This document shows positions 1-11,674 of a stretch of 64,000 nt of DNA, one piece after another. The DNA comes from Marasmius tenuissimus (Eukaryota; Basidiomycota; Agaricomycetes; Agaricales; Marasmiaceae): contig JAQOTA010000069.1 in NCBI GenBank assembly GCA_029532415.1, forward strand, positions 1,364,001 to 1,428,000. Reading direction: 5' to 3'. Numbering within the stretch: the stretch's first letter is position 1; each line of letters starts with the position of its first letter. The position numbers and the translations under genes are program-made. Below the pieces are notes generated by a model. The model ran no database searches and was not told the DNA's origin. It saw only the letters and a program-made list of their open reading frames with translations.

Positions 1-500
1 TGTTCCATCGACAACCCTTCTCCTTCATGCACTTTCTTTGCCAAGACTGTTAGCGCAATACACTTTACTTCCCTGGGTCCGCACTGCTCTATGACACCGG
101 CCTCCAGTAACTCATTGACTTTGGTATGGAAGTATTCACATTGTGGTGGCGTTAACGGCTTCTGGTTTACTTTCTTCCTGAACTTCGCATCCTCGGGAAC
201 TTTGAGGTGATGTACAGCACCTTTGACATGTCTGACCTTGCTCACTGAGAGCGCAAAACAGTCGGCGTATTCCTTCAGTAGCTCATTGACCTCTGCTTGT
301 TCTGTCGCTGTCAGCCCCTTTCTGACTTTGACCTGTCACAGCACCTCCTGCACTCTCTCTTCCCTAAACACTCCTCCTTCCCCTTCATTCCTGGTGAATA
401 ACCCTTTTGACAGATCCACATTGTCCAGGGCTGTTAGGATCGTGCGGATCGGATAGGGATAAGATAAGATATGGGATTTTATATGCTGTTGGATAGGTGG
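1..500 (-). pseudogene. Reverse transcriptase N-terminal fragment (gypsy type)
   Basis: Minus-strand translation from about 320 to 1 gives the usual entry into gypsy RT: ELLKEYADCFALSVS, then GAVHHLKVPEDAKF, then KPLTPPQCEYFHTKVNELL and AGVIEQCGPREVKC. Palm motifs lie outside the window. The same frame carries an in-frame TGA at 336-338 where related sequences usually have a basic residue, so CGA to TGA is likely. It is the continuation of the Gag and protease relics to its right. Confidence 0.75.
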
Positions 501-1654
501 ATAGGAAAGAGATATGATGAAGGAGTGTGGGAGCAATGGATCTAGAGCAGACAGTAGCTGAAGGTTTCGCCAACAGCACCATGAACTGAGCTGTCCTTCT
601 ACTAGACTAAGAGGACAAGTTGCGAGAGAGAAGGAAAGACATTAGAGTCATGATGGGGATTGACCCAGATTGAAAGCTGGTTGATCCAGGGTGATTCTGG
701 TTGAAACCTGGTTGATTTCGAGTCTTAAGATACAGGATAGAAGTATAGAGCTTATATAGGGTTATAGTAAATGAATGAATGATAAGTGAGTCAAGTGCGG
801 GAAAGGTTGATGTATCATATGGAAGTCAAATACGGGGAGAAATGTACCGGAAGGGAAATGAACTGGAAATGAATAAGTGCGTGATGGAATGAAGATATGA
901 ATAGAATAAGTGAGCGTGGGAATATCTCGGAAGTCGGAGATAAGTAAGTCAGAACAAGTCAGAATGAAAGGTGAAAGAGTCCCGGAAGCGGAAGCGGAAG
1001 TGGCAGAGGTTCCAGGGATGGACTTGGTGTGAGAGACTGAACCGCAGAAGTGAAGGTTGAGTGCTGGGGATGGAATAGTGTTGGAATGAGCTGGAATAAT
1101 AGCCCGGAAATACCCGGAAATACTCGGAATGGGTCCGGAGGTGATGTGACTAGCCAAGTGTGACGTGACTAGGTGAGATAGACCAGAGTAAGATGCATGG
1201 ATGTAACAAGGGCCTCCGGTATGATCTCATACCCAGGATCCATGTCGTTTTCTCCTTCCGTGATGAAGCATACAGGTATCCCGTCATCTTCGATTGCATC
1301 TGGTGAAGGGTCGACAGGTGAGCGATCAGATCGTTCAGATATGACATTGTTTGATAAAACTCCCCTCAAGGGGGGTGTGTTACTTCCCCCCGTTGAGTTT
1401 GCACGCTTTTCCTTTTGTCACATCTCTATAAACTCATCAAGAGTTTCTAGGTTGTCTTCCTCCCTCCTCATCTTTGGCTTGACTCCCTCTGTTCTGTTTC
1501 AACTCTTCCACCTTTGGTATCTCCTCCCTGCCTTTCCTCTCCACTGTCTCCAGTATGACTTTCGTTCTCTTTTCCTCTCCTTCTCTTCCCAGTCCTTTAT
1601 CCACTCCTTCCTCTCCAATGTACGTTCCTGTTTTGCCATCGTCTCCGCTTGTCT

Positions 1655-2248
1655 TCACTCCCTGTATTCCCTCTCAACTTCATCCCAGTCAATCTCTTCT
1701 GCTTTCGTCTGTGAATGCTTGTGAGTGGGTATCTCTTTGTTCTCGTAGGGTAATGCAGCTGAAACTTCCCTGCTCCGCAGGGCTTCTGTGTTAACAGTCA
1801 CCCCGCCATGGTTGCACGCTTGTTCCTTTTGTCTCAGTTGCGCATCCTCCTCTTTGCTCTCAACCTTTATGACATTTGCAACCATTGGCTTTGCGGTTCT
1901 CTTCACTTCCACTCTCTTCCCTAATCCTTCATTGAAGATCCTCCTAATCTCTTTCCCTTTCTTCACCACCAACATATCTTTCCCGTAGTCATGTACTGCT
2001 TCAAACCTCTCCAATAGCGGCTTTCCAAATAGAAGGTCCCACTGTTCTCCACTGTCAAACACCTCCAATGCCGTTTCCACCTCCAAGTCTTTCACTTTCA
2101 TGACACCTTGCCAGCTCGCAATCCCTGGCACCAGTGCTCCGTCTGCCATTCGCATCCACTTTTTTGATTTCCCCCACCCACCTACTTCGTTCTTTACTTT
2201 CTCGTACACCTCCTTATTCAACCCCACTATCATTGCGCCATCCTGCAC
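1655..2248 (-). pseudogene. Retropepsin-like protease fragment
   Basis: The frame contains QDGAMIVG, occupying the place of the D-[ST/D]-G-A catalytic motif, followed by a hydrophobic strand and LLFGKPLLERFEAVHDYGKD, the second conserved block of aspartic proteases in this group of fungal gypsy elements. It lies in a +1 frame relative to Gag, and the 190 bp between them contain further stops, so no continuous Gag-Pol frame exists. The glutamine before the catalytic aspartate and the frame breaks suggest an inactive remnant. Downstream (1650-500) the strand encodes only charged or serine-rich linker sequence. Confidence 0.55.
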
Positions 2249-2435
2249 ACTAGCACCAATTTCCTTTCTCCATCCACCAATTCCACCTCGAGCCTGAAGG
2301 AATTGCTTACACAGCTTCAGACTTGTTCAACTGAAAACACTTCGATAATATTGTTGGAGTCAATTTGTACATGCGTAGCGTCGCACATCTGAGTGTTCCA
2401 GAAAAAGCCCGTATCCGGGATCGTACGGTCACCGT

Positions 2436-4070
2436 CTAGTCTGTCGATCCCTCCCCATTTCCCGGCCCACTATACCCCGCCAGGATCCAATCTACATTGT
2501 TTTCCACTTCCACTGCATACACTCGAGCAACTGTTCTCTGGAATGCCCCCACCGCTGCCTGAACAAACTTCCTATAATTCTGCTCCTGCTCTCCAATCAT
2601 CGTACTCGACTGGCATTGGACATTTCTCCTGTGGCTCGGGCCTGCACACACAAAGCATTCTCCTGTGCCTGCTCGCTGTGTTCCTGGGGCTATCGGCCAC
2701 ACCATGCTCTCGTTTGGTGGGGCTCGGCCCCACTGATTGGTGAACGTGAGTAGGTCTTGCCTCCACAGGACCATGCCTTCTGGTGTGTTCGGTTTCTGCT
2801 TGTAGCAGTTGACATTTGCCTTGAGCATTTCCTTCTGGGCATCAGTGAGCTGAGACCGCCGCAGGGGCTGCTGGTAGATCTGTTGCTGTGGCTGTTGGTA
2901 CGTTATCTGCTGCTGTTGTTGCGGTTGCTGATACTGAACTCCTTGGAATAGGTTTCCGCAACTGCCAGTGTTTGACATGAATGGATCTGCTGCAGGAGCC
3001 CTGTTTCCTTGGTTCCTGTACCTCGGTTGCACTGGGGCCTGTCCAATATAGATGTTGCTAAATGAATTTGCAAGTTGTGTGGCGGGTGTGCCTGGTGCCT
3101 GTAGTGCTGTCTGCTTCACTTTCAACTCCTCTATCGCTTTTGCCGTTCCCAGCTTCTCCTCAACAACCTTAATGTCTATCCCCCTCAACTCATCCGTGAA
3201 TGTCTTCCAGTTGTCCGCCTCGTCGTTGACTAACGACTGTATGATTGATGGGAGTTCCTTGTAGACACTGTATATGTCGGATGCTGTGGTTGAAATGCCT
3301 CCCGCCACGCTGAGTTCCCACAGGTTGTCTGCGAACTTCTGATGTGGCCACTGATTCTTCTCTTTGTTTTTGACATCTAGCCCTTCCATCTCTAGTTGCA
3401 GCACATGCAGCTCCTTGATGTAGTCAGTTGGTTTCGTCGTCACTGTCTCCCTCATTGGGAAAGCCTTTAGCAACAAGTCACTATAATGATCCCATCCTTT
3501 TTCCTTCTCCCCTTTCGTCAAGTCTTCATGCCATTTCTCTGCCCGACTTCCATCCTTGTAGAACAACTTCACTAACTTAGTGTAGTTGGTCTTGCTCTTC
3601 TGCGTCTGCACCAGCCACCCTTCCGCCCTCTTCAAGAAGTTCTTCGATGTTAGTTCTTCTCCTACTTCTCCTCCCCATGATGGCATGCTCATATTCGTTG
3701 CCATTGCCACCGGTTTCACTGTCACTGGTGCGTCTGACCCCGTTGGTTCCGTGTCTAGTTGTGGTTCAGGTTTAGTTGACGTGTTGGGTGTAGGTGGTCT
3801 TGTGATCCAAGGTGTTTCTGGTCTCATTGACGGTGGTCTCGACGGTGGTGCTGATGCTGAGGTGAAATCTATTCCTCTTTAAAGTGCTGCTTGGTTCAGC
3901 CACGATGCAGTGGGTGCTGATACGTCTTGTGTTCTCGGTGCTAGTTCGTCTGGTGTTTCCTCTTCTTCTTGTGTGGTCAATGGGAATGACACCGAGGATA
4001 ATGAGGATAGTGATGATGAGAACGAGAATTCAGTGCTGGGTTCTGTAGTTGGCACCGGTGCAGATGTCAT
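2436..4070 (-). pseudogene. Gag-like protein of degenerate gypsy element
   Basis: A 463-codon frame (3827-2436) begins with a proline-rich segment, continues with a helical capsid-like part (WHEDLTKGEKEKGW near residue 100), then a glutamine-rich stretch (QQPQQQQQ) and a C-terminal zinc knuckle C-x2-C-x4-H-x5-C (CFVCAGPSHRRNVQC), one residue longer than the usual retroviral spacing. The same frame continues upstream to 4070 but is cut by a TAA at 3879-3881, best explained as CAA to TAA. The protein would coat element RNA and form virus-like particles. The knuckle and gene order support Gag; the capsid assignment is inference from position. Confidence 0.7.
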
Positions 4071-4414
4071 TGAGATGAATCTACCATCTGGTCCACGCAG
4101 TCATGCTGATTGTTGCTTCCTTCTGGTGCCTATTGCTGCTAATTGTTCTGGTTCAAATTCTAATGCGTATTTCGGATTCTAATTTGTTCATTGGTTCGTG
4201 GGTGTTTCGAATCGTGCTCTCGTCACCAAGATGGAGCAGTGCAAAATGAGAATGAATCAAGATGAATGGGATGTCTATGTGGTATGATGTCGAATCTAGA
4301 ATACATGCGGTGTCCATGAGTCTCTATGTGGCCAAACACTGGTAAACTATGACGACATGGGCTGGGAACCCCTACTACACCAGAGAAACACTGCATGTGG
4401 AGTGGATCCCAGGA

Positions 4415-5452
4415 TCAGACCACAGGATGTATGACAGACGGAGTGTCAGGAATGATGGGGAGTGAGGAGATGGACAAATGAGCAAGGGACGCGATATGAG
4501 AATGACCCTTGTGAGAGGAGTCACCCTTGTTGTCCTGCAAATCACCCTTCTTCTTCCTGCCATGTCGGTTGTTCTTCTTCTTCTTCTGGTCGTTGTCATT
4601 ATTTGATTGGTTGTTATTGTTAGACAATGACGAGGGAGGATTGGACTGTTGGTTAAACTTCGGGTCCTTGTCCTTCTTCTTGACAGAAGAAATGTGTGAC
4701 GTGAGAGGAGCGGGTTTCTGAGCTTTGTAGTGGTTAATGATGGCATCACAAGCCACTTCAAAAGTAAGTTCAGCTGGCGAGTTACCATTGGTAGCAAATT
4801 CATGAGCATTGGCCCATGACTGTGGAATGATAGAGAGGAGGAGCATGGCTCTGACGAGGGTAGGGAGTTCAATCTGAGCTTCAGAGAGTTGGCCGAATAG
4901 AAGTTTGAGTCTGGCAATCTTGGGAATGGGGTTACCTCCAGACAAACGAAACTCCATGACCAACTTGAAGTCAGCCCAAACAGAAACAGAAGTCTGTTGA
5001 CCATAACGAGCCTTGATCTTCTCCCAAGCGTTTCAAGCTGTGTCATCATCCTCAATAATACCCTGCACAGCAATGGTGGTGGTGGCACGTAGTGCACCCA
5101 TGGCCTTGAATTCCATCTTCTTCCAACGTTGATGGTCCTTCTCGTACCTTTCCAAATCCTTAGCATACTGCTCAAGGTCCCTACCATACTGCTGCATCTG
5201 TTCATCTGTAGGGGAGACTGTCTCTTGACATTGAGTCACTTCTCCACCTTCACAAGCAGGAACAGTGACAGTGCGAGTAGTTGGCTGGGGTTCTGCTGGT
5301 TTGGTAGGTTTCCCGGGTTGATCAGGTTCAGGATCATTGTTGGTGTAGTGGTCATAGAATTTGTTGATCATGGCATAGGTACCAAGACCCTTGGACCACT
5401 TGCACCAGTTAACACCGCTGAAGACCTCAACGGTGGGGATAAGGGTAGACAT
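4415..5452 (-). pseudogene. Ty1/copia-type Gag polyprotein remnant
   Basis: The first good methionine (5452) gives MSTLIPTVEVFSGVNWCKWS, typical of the start of a copia Gag (UBN2-like) domain that positions a tryptophan-rich first helix. A charged coiled segment with repeated Y-x2-D-L-E follows. An in-frame TGA (5033-5035) sits immediately before NAWEKIKARYG; reading continues in the same frame through a helical region to a lysine/asparagine-rich tail and stops at 4415. No zinc knuckle, protease, integrase or RT follows on this strand, so this is an isolated Gag fragment. Its left end abuts the gypsy relic, suggesting nested or deleted elements. Confidence 0.65.
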
Positions 5453-5619
5453 CACAGGAACCATAGCGATCTGGAGTAATGAAACAACAATCAGCATATG
5501 TTCATCATCATAGGCAATGATGAAAGAAATCACTGCACAGTCAACGGCAATAGCCATTGATTGTTGTTGAGGACACAGTCCACCATTGTTAAACATCAAT
5601 GAAGATGTTGACTTCACAG

Positions 5620-8600
5620 GTCCAGAACCGGTGTTAGCGGTCTGCCCATCATGACAGCAATTAAGCAGTCATGATGGTTATCGAGTGCAACAACCACAAT
5701 AGTGCATCATCTTAGGCAGCACTCAGTAAAGGTGCACATCCTAGAGAGCTTGCCATCGCAGGGCACATTGACAGGGCACCAGGGCCCATAACCTGTTGAG
5801 GCAGAGGTCCTGCCCACACAGTGGCAGCATGGAACAGACTAGCTCACCTGGAGATAGGCTTAGAGGCAGCAATGAGAGTAGTAAAAGTACTGGTATTGCA
5901 TGTAGATGCATAGCTACTTATATGCCATACAGAGGTGGCTGTAGCTACTATAATGGGAGTGACTAGGAATAGCATAGATCATAGTGAAACAATTGAAGCA
6001 TAGATGCGGTGTAGCGCCTGCTATTAAAAAGCAGCTTCAGAGCCTTGTTTTTGTGCGATTTTAGCATAAAACAGATAAGAAATGACTAGGTAATACAAGT
6101 ACTAGAGCAAGTCCCAAGCGGCTAGTAAAAGGCTCAGATCCTAGTATAAGGAGAGAATAGTGCCTCAGAGGCACCTCTCCTTATCTCTGAAAATTGTAGG
6201 AGTTGTATAACTGAGGAGAGTTTCACTTCAGAGACACGACTAGGACCTGTAGTCATATCAAGGGAATATCTCCAGTGGCTCAGAGGCATCTTACTAAGGA
6301 TTAGAATAATATAATCAGACTTGACAAAGCCCCGTACGAGTAGAGCTAGACAGAGGAAGTCACCACGGAAGCATGGGTGGTCAGAAAGCAAGACTAAGTT
6401 GAGCCTCAGAAGCTTGGTATCAGGTCAAGGCCTCACTTCAGAGGCATGATTGATTCAGTATACTAAGTATACTACCGGTTACGCTAGTCATCCATATTGG
6501 CTAGAGCTACCTCATCCCAACTGAAGTAATTATCTACATCGAAGTCTTCAGGATAATAAGAATCAATGAAGGTTTCATGATCTAGATAATCGGTATAGAA
6601 TGGATCACATAAGATAGGATTATGAAAAGAAAAAGATTGAGAGAGCCAATGACCCATGACAGGGGAGTACTTGAAGAACAAGAGCTTGGTACAGTCAAGC
6701 TTCGGAGGTGCTGGGCACTCAGCACAACTGACGACAGTGTCGATCCAAGCATTGACAGCTCCAGGAGTACAAGCGGTTTTGAAGTTGAGGAAACTGACTC
6801 AAGCAATGGACTCAGCGACCATGTTGATGACAGACCTGGCATCGTGGGGAATAAAGTGGTCGAAGGTATCCTTGCAGAGATAGATTTTGTCCTGAATCAT
6901 GTCATAACGAATCATGTAGCCCCAGTAGATGGATCTGTGACGGCTGAGGAAGAACTGCTGGAAGATGATTCTGAGGATAGCTTCTTGTTCTGCATCGAGT
7001 GGAATGGGTAGGATGATGCGGCACTCCTTGATCTTATCAGAGTAGTCTTTTGGATACCACCAGAGCTTATACAACTCTGGAAAGGAAGTCAGAAGGCCGC
7101 CTTGGAATTTAGAAAATAGAAAGACTTACTATAGAGCAAGTTGCGGAAGTGATTTTCGATGTTATGCAAGCGTGCCATAGTGTGCTTGGGGGAGAGTAAG
7201 CAAGGAATTGGGACAACCTAGTACTTGCTTTTACTGACCTCTGGACTTGTCGCCGAAGTGGAAATTTTACTTCAGAAACTAGGAAATTAGTGCTTCGGAG
7301 GTGTGGATCCAAACCAGGCACTGGGTGCTAAACAATGATTGAGAAGTGATCGGAGGTGTTGCACCTTCGGCATACCTCCCTTGTACTTGTACATTGAGAT
7401 ACTGACCGTACTAAGGACATAGTTGGTGCTGGTAGCAAACACAGAGCTCAACTGTACTAGAAGGCAAGGGACTAAGAAAGAACAGAATGGTGTACCGAAG
7501 AATCAAGTAGGAGTTCTGGCTGAACCATTGAACTATTACCCGGTATCCAAGGTACCAAGATTGGATATAGTGGGGCGACCATATGGAAAGCAGGATGTCA
7601 GAACTATCCAAGCTACAGAAGGGACATCGACCTGGCTATGGACGGCTGGGTAACTCCATGAATATAGGCATCTAGTAGCACTTCGGAGGCACGTACTTTG
7701 CTTCAGATGAAGGGGGTATACCCTTCAGAGGCAGGCAGAACAAGATGACCTATGACAATTGAAGAGTCTAGAACCGGAGAATCAATGCTGCAGAGGCAGA
7801 TAGGCAGAACGGAACCATCGATAGGAGAGACCCGGAAGAAAAGAATGTTAGAGAATGTTCGAGGCTGATGATACTTCCAAAGCAAATTGTTGGTTTTGAC
7901 TTTGGGGTTCAAAAGCATAGATTAAACACAAAACTCTCCCAGTATATTCCAAAGTAGGTAGTTTATGCCTCCGAGGCATGGTTTATTTGATATTTGTACA
8001 ATTCGGTAGAATTAGAGCATCCTAGAGTATATAAGCAGTGGGGTTTTCATCAAGAATCCCCAAGCAATCTGTACGATTAGTATTCAGAGGATACGAAGCT
8101 ATTCCACTTGTTGGGTAGTTGACTCGGGAGCACTTCTGGAGAGACATTAGAACAGAATAGAACTTTGTTTGCCCAGAACTAGAAAATCCATTGAACACTT
8201 GCTTGACCTTAACCTTGACTTTGCCATTGTTTGTCTGCAACACCGACTTGACTGGCTGAGCTATTGTTGAACTTCCAAAGCTAATTGGGCTGAGGATATT
8301 GTTCGCTGTTGACAGTTGGTCTTCAGTTATTGACAGACTTGATTGGAGTCTTTATTGCCATTGTTTGATTTGATTGTCTTGTTGCACCTCACTGTTTGAG
8401 TGGTTCTGAAGCTAGTTGAAGCCTAAGAACGCACTTCTGAAGCACCAAACAAACTCTACACTCCCCAAAACAACCTATAAACCTCTCTTCTGAACCCCAC
8501 TTTTGACCTCTGAACTGGTTTCAGAGGCGAAGCTACCTCAGTTGGATAGTTCCTTGAGTCAGATTTCCTTCAGCCTACCATTGCAGTCTGGCTAAGAGCG

Positions 8601-8680
8601 GAACCTACAATCAACGCCAATCCCCGATTCCCGCACCCTTCAGCTACACTCTTGAGTGTTGGGAGGATTTGACCTACGAG
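5620..8680. other. 3 kb interval without an intact gene; dispersed short motif
   Basis: No intact gene is visible. A degenerate 10-12 bp motif close to CTTCRGAGGCA recurs in both orientations (for example near 6163, 6225, 6279, 6435, 6699, 7293, 7681, 7722, 7965 and 8520). One broken coding relic occupies 6484-7098. The interval may include LTR or non-coding parts of the adjoining copia remnant, but no paired repeat was found. Confidence 0.5.
6484..7098 (-). pseudogene. Broken ORF of unknown function
   Basis: A single minus-strand frame reads from about 7098 to 6484 with only one internal stop, a TGA at about 6799. Upstream of the stop it encodes YKLWWYPKDYSDKIKEC and a segment rich in aromatic and charged residues; downstream it encodes KLLFFKYSPVMGHWLS and an acidic C-terminus rich in D, E and Y. 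Composition looks protein-like rather than random, but I do not recognise the family. A GTAAGT at about 7130 could be a splice donor for an upstream exon. It may be a host fragment or part of a mobile element. Confidence 0.35.
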
Positions 8681-8689
8681 TTAGATTTT

Positions 8690-8972
8690 ATTATACACTG
8701 CAAATGGCGCTTTACAGCGGCCCAATACAACGGTCCATATATCCAGTAGTCCGGATTCAACAGTACTACCTACTATGGTTCCGGTTGTTGACCGTTATTT
8801 CAGGGGGACCTATTTGAGCCAGATTTCGAAGACGCATTCTATGGCCCAAACTACGGCGGGCTGCTCAGCATCAAGGGACAAGTGGGACCCAGATCAGATC
8901 TTGTATGGGTCAACAGCTGTAGGTGGGGATAGGTGGCATGAAGATAAGAATGGAAGGCTCTGTAGTAGGTGA
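8690..8972 (+). pseudogene. Relic of BBE-like FAD oxidase C-terminus
   Basis: This stretch aligns with the last exons of the BBE-like oxidase at 50.4-52.5 kb. After an intron remnant ending TTTCAG (about 8806) it reads GDLFEPDFEDAFYGPNYGGLLSIK, then the frame shifts by one base at the GGG of 8875-8877 and resumes as DKWDPDQILYGSTAVGGDRW...DGRLC before a stop at 8970-8972. That is the conserved end of the BBE domain. Only this terminal piece is recognisable; the rest of the gene is missing, and it is on the opposite strand from the full copy. Either an old partial duplication or the end of a lost paralogue. Confidence 0.8.
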
Positions 8973-9623
8973 GTAAATTGATCAAATTATGTCAGTTAGA
9001 TAGATGCAATAAACACAAGAATGAGGAATGTTGAGGAATTATAATATCCTCATGAGCACCATACACTCTGGTTGGGGCAAAGGCCGACGAAGAGACAACG
9101 TATTTAATCAGACCGTTGGATAACTCGTAACAAACCAAAGAAACACTGTACTAAAATGAGGCCAGAGCAGTTTGTAAGTACTTAGTTGTGCTGTAGTTAT
9201 GCATTCGTGTGTCGAGTCGAATGCATATGAATGGGATACAATAATCAAGAGGCATAATTATCGAGCAAACACATGGCTACGAGGAAGTAAGGAGAGCGGA
9301 GGGTACGGGGTAGGTGAGTGATACGCTACTGGAAAGCCAGGCGCCAACAGGACGGTGCCCGATAATGAGTGAGCTCCATACCACCCATGTACAGAGGCTG
9401 GGCTGAAATCCCCAGGACCATGACCACCAGTGATGGACTTCGAATTGTCCGGCACCTCAACAAGAAGGAGCCCTAGCAGCAGGCATAAGGCAAGAAAGCT
9501 CTGTTACAAGCCGTTATGAGACATGCTAAGCACCGAAAGGAAAGCTATGAATAGGAATGAGCTCATACCAGCCACAGCGAATGGCAGCTCACCACATCTT
9601 TTGAACGCATCCAAACAGTGATG
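8973..9623. other. Intergenic, no gene seen
   Basis: AT-rich sequence next to the BBE relic followed by a GC-richer stretch (9258-9455) with no convincing reading frame. No RNA gene or repeat identified. Confidence 0.4.
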
Positions 9624-11078
9624 TCAAGAGGCGGTTGACGGCGCTGGTTGACCCAGCTCCTTGAAGGAGATGTTTACTCCAAGCCCCGCATCCCTGAAGC
9701 ACTGCAAAGGAACCGAGAATGCCGCCATATCCCCCTTGGCCTCCGACATGATAGTGACAGTAAGAGATTGTAAAGGCACAACCGCAGTTATGGCCATATC
9801 ACGCTCAACAGGAGCTCTAAAAGCAGCCACGTCGAGAAGGTTCTGCTGCACTCTCAGGGAATGGTGCATAACAAGGGTGAACTCCTGGAGCGACAAAAGG
9901 AACGATCCCTCTCCCACTGATTCAGTGGAAAAGAGCTTGAAGAAAGACGAAGTGAGGATGGTGTTTCTGCCATTTCTCCTATGTGGGCTCTCCTTTATAG
10001 TCAGGCTCATGAGGGTTGGCATCAGCCTCAACAACATCGTCACAGCTGTATCCGAGATGGGCAAGTTGTCCAGGCTGAGGGATGTAATCGAACAGGAGGA
10101 GCGAATCAGAAAGTCTGTGATCAAGTCGAGGTCCAAACCTGTCCAGCTATTGAGAGCTGTTCGACAGATCTCCAGAGTCTTCAGTGATTCCAGGGTGGCT
10201 ATCTGGAAGATGGTCATTGCATCATAATGCTCCTGAGCAACAACGACGAGATGTTGTAATGTGGGGAGGATGACATGTTCTTCTGTCTCCAGATCGTCTG
10301 TCCTACCTCCCGTTGAATGTAGTTCCAAACGAGTCAAATTGGTGCATGACTGCAGGATATCAACGGTAGAGGGGGTCCACGAATCGCATATTGAAAGGGA
10401 GCTGAGCTGACAGAAGGGGAAGTCACTTTCAGACCAGTTATTGGCTCTAATGTTGAGTGAATTGAGAGATGGGCACGTATCAAACAACGGATCAGTTTGG
10501 TCCCCAAATTCGCTGATGATGTCCAAATGTTTCAACACTGGGACTCGATTCTTGATCTTCTGAAGTGCAGGTCGTTGTAAGAGAGTATGGGGGCAGTGAA
10601 GAGCGCGCCACCGGTCGGAATTATCAAATAGGCACCTGATAGTGGACAACGCCTGATCGAGCTGTTTGATGGAAATCATGTTCCTGGATTGATCCTCAGG
10701 CATTTCGAGCGTCCAGGATAGCGGATTCCTCCTTGAACGTTCCAGAAAGAGGTCCATCAGGTATTTCAGTCGTCTTAATTTCCCCTCTCTGCTAGGAAAC
10801 CACCAATCGCCGAACCGAAGTCGAATTGTGGACCAAAGGCGAGATGTCAAGAGGGCAATTTGCCTCCAATGGCTGCATATTTTTGCCAGAGTCACGATAG
10901 CTGGGCTACGGGACGCGTGTATGGCCTCTTCAGAGCAGACGTGTTTGAAGATTTCGACCAAAATCTCCGCTGGCATGCGACAGATTGGTGATAGAAGGGA
11001 CGTGTACTTCGCCATTTTCTCCTTCAAAATCTTTCCCTTGTGTTGCAAAACCATAATTCTTGCCCACAGCCGGTTCAT
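9624..11078 (-). CDS. F-box/LRR-like protein 1, N-terminus damaged
   Basis: The intact frame encodes 484 residues: a short coiled coil (QHKGKILKEKMAKYTSLLSP), an F-box core (PAEILVEIFKHVC about residues 37-50, with the basic-W motif CSHWRQIAL that follows it in this fungal family) and about 400 residues of irregular leucine-rich repeats. Such proteins act as substrate receptors of SCF ubiquitin ligases; the substrate is unknown. The ancestral gene probably began at 11222, because the frame continues upstream to an ATG with similarity to the next paralogue, but a TGA at 11139-11141 replaces an arginine codon that is CGA in paralogue 2. The downstream methionine could still initiate a protein retaining the F-box. 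Confidence 0.65.
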   Translation of the reverse strand: MNRLWARIMVLQHKGKILKEKMAKYTSLLSPICRMPAEILVEIFKHVCSEEAIHASRSPAIVTLAKICSHWRQIALLTSRLWSTIRLRFGDWWFPSREGKLRRLKYLMDLFLERSRRNPLSWTLEMPEDQSRNMISIKQLDQALSTIRCLFDNSDRWRALHCPHTLLQRPALQKIKNRVPVLKHLDIISEFGDQTDPLFDTCPSLNSLNIRANNWSESDFPFCQLSSLSICDSWTPSTVDILQSCTNLTRLELHSTGGRTDDLETEEHVILPTLQHLVVVAQEHYDAMTIFQIATLESLKTLEICRTALNSWTGLDLDLITDFLIRSSCSITSLSLDNLPISDTAVTMLLRLMPTLMSLTIKESPHRRNGRNTILTSSFFKLFSTESVGEGSFLLSLQEFTLVMHHSLRVQQNLLDVAAFRAPVERDMAITAVVPLQSLTVTIMSEAKGDMAAFSVPLQCFRDAGLGVNISFKELGQPAPSTAS

Positions 11079-11222
11079 TTCAGATTGATAGTTCTTGAGC
11101 TCTAAATCTCCGTTGAGAAGATACTGTTTGACAATATGTCAGTCGGATGTAGACATGGTATGACGAAAAAAGCCCTGCATGCTGTGGGGAGTTTCCTGGA
11201 GTGAGGCATGATTGTCTGTCAT

Positions 11223-11674
11223 TACCGTATGGAAACTTCAAGGATGCAAGTGTGAGAGGCTCTTCCGGCGCCTTCGCACACGAGCAGTGATTGGAAGGGC
11301 AAACTTGATAGGTGGGAGGACTCAAGAAAGGGAGACGTGTTGATCCCTGGATCACAAACTTTCTCATGATTGACAAGGCCGGCCTGGGTCATGTGTGCGC
11401 ACTGGCCCTGAGGCCTGAGGCCTGACACTGGACAGTGATAGTGACTGCGAGCCTATAGGCTATGACTTGCCTGTCCAGTGTCCTGAGCGCTGAGCAGCGA
11501 TGCCAAATTCGGGTTAGGGGGGTATACTAATAGTACAGCAGTGAACTCTACGACCAAGCAACATTTATGCTAACCGAGCCTCGCGCGTGAGATGAGACCA
11601 TGCTGCTGATTTTTTGTCTGAGCATTGAGAAACGATACACAACAATTTTGAGTCACTTACCTCAACTAAACAAT
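11223..11674. other. Intergenic between F-box paralogues
   Basis: Upstream region of F-box 1 and 3' flank of F-box 2. GC-rich imperfect repeats occur near 11,400-11,480. No gene is seen. Confidence 0.4.

Larger units (their letters stand above)
1..4240 (-). mobile_element. Degenerate Ty3/gypsy-type retroelement, truncated by window edge
   Basis: Minus-strand pieces occur in the order Gag (about 4070-2436), retropepsin-like region (2248-1655), low-complexity linker and the start of reverse transcriptase (about 500-1), the gypsy order for a domain series running off the left edge. Several stops and frame changes break it. Just upstream of Gag, the minus strand at about 4235-4215 reads TTGGTGACGAGAGC, a plausible primer-binding site. 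No matching LTR pair was found. Family assignment rests on the Gag zinc knuckle, the protease-like block and the RT entry motifs; it is a dead copy. Confidence 0.8.

Noticed and set aside
9258..9455. Minus-strand frame upstream of F-box 1
   Set aside because: Low-complexity, no recognisable motif, lies in an intergenic stretch.
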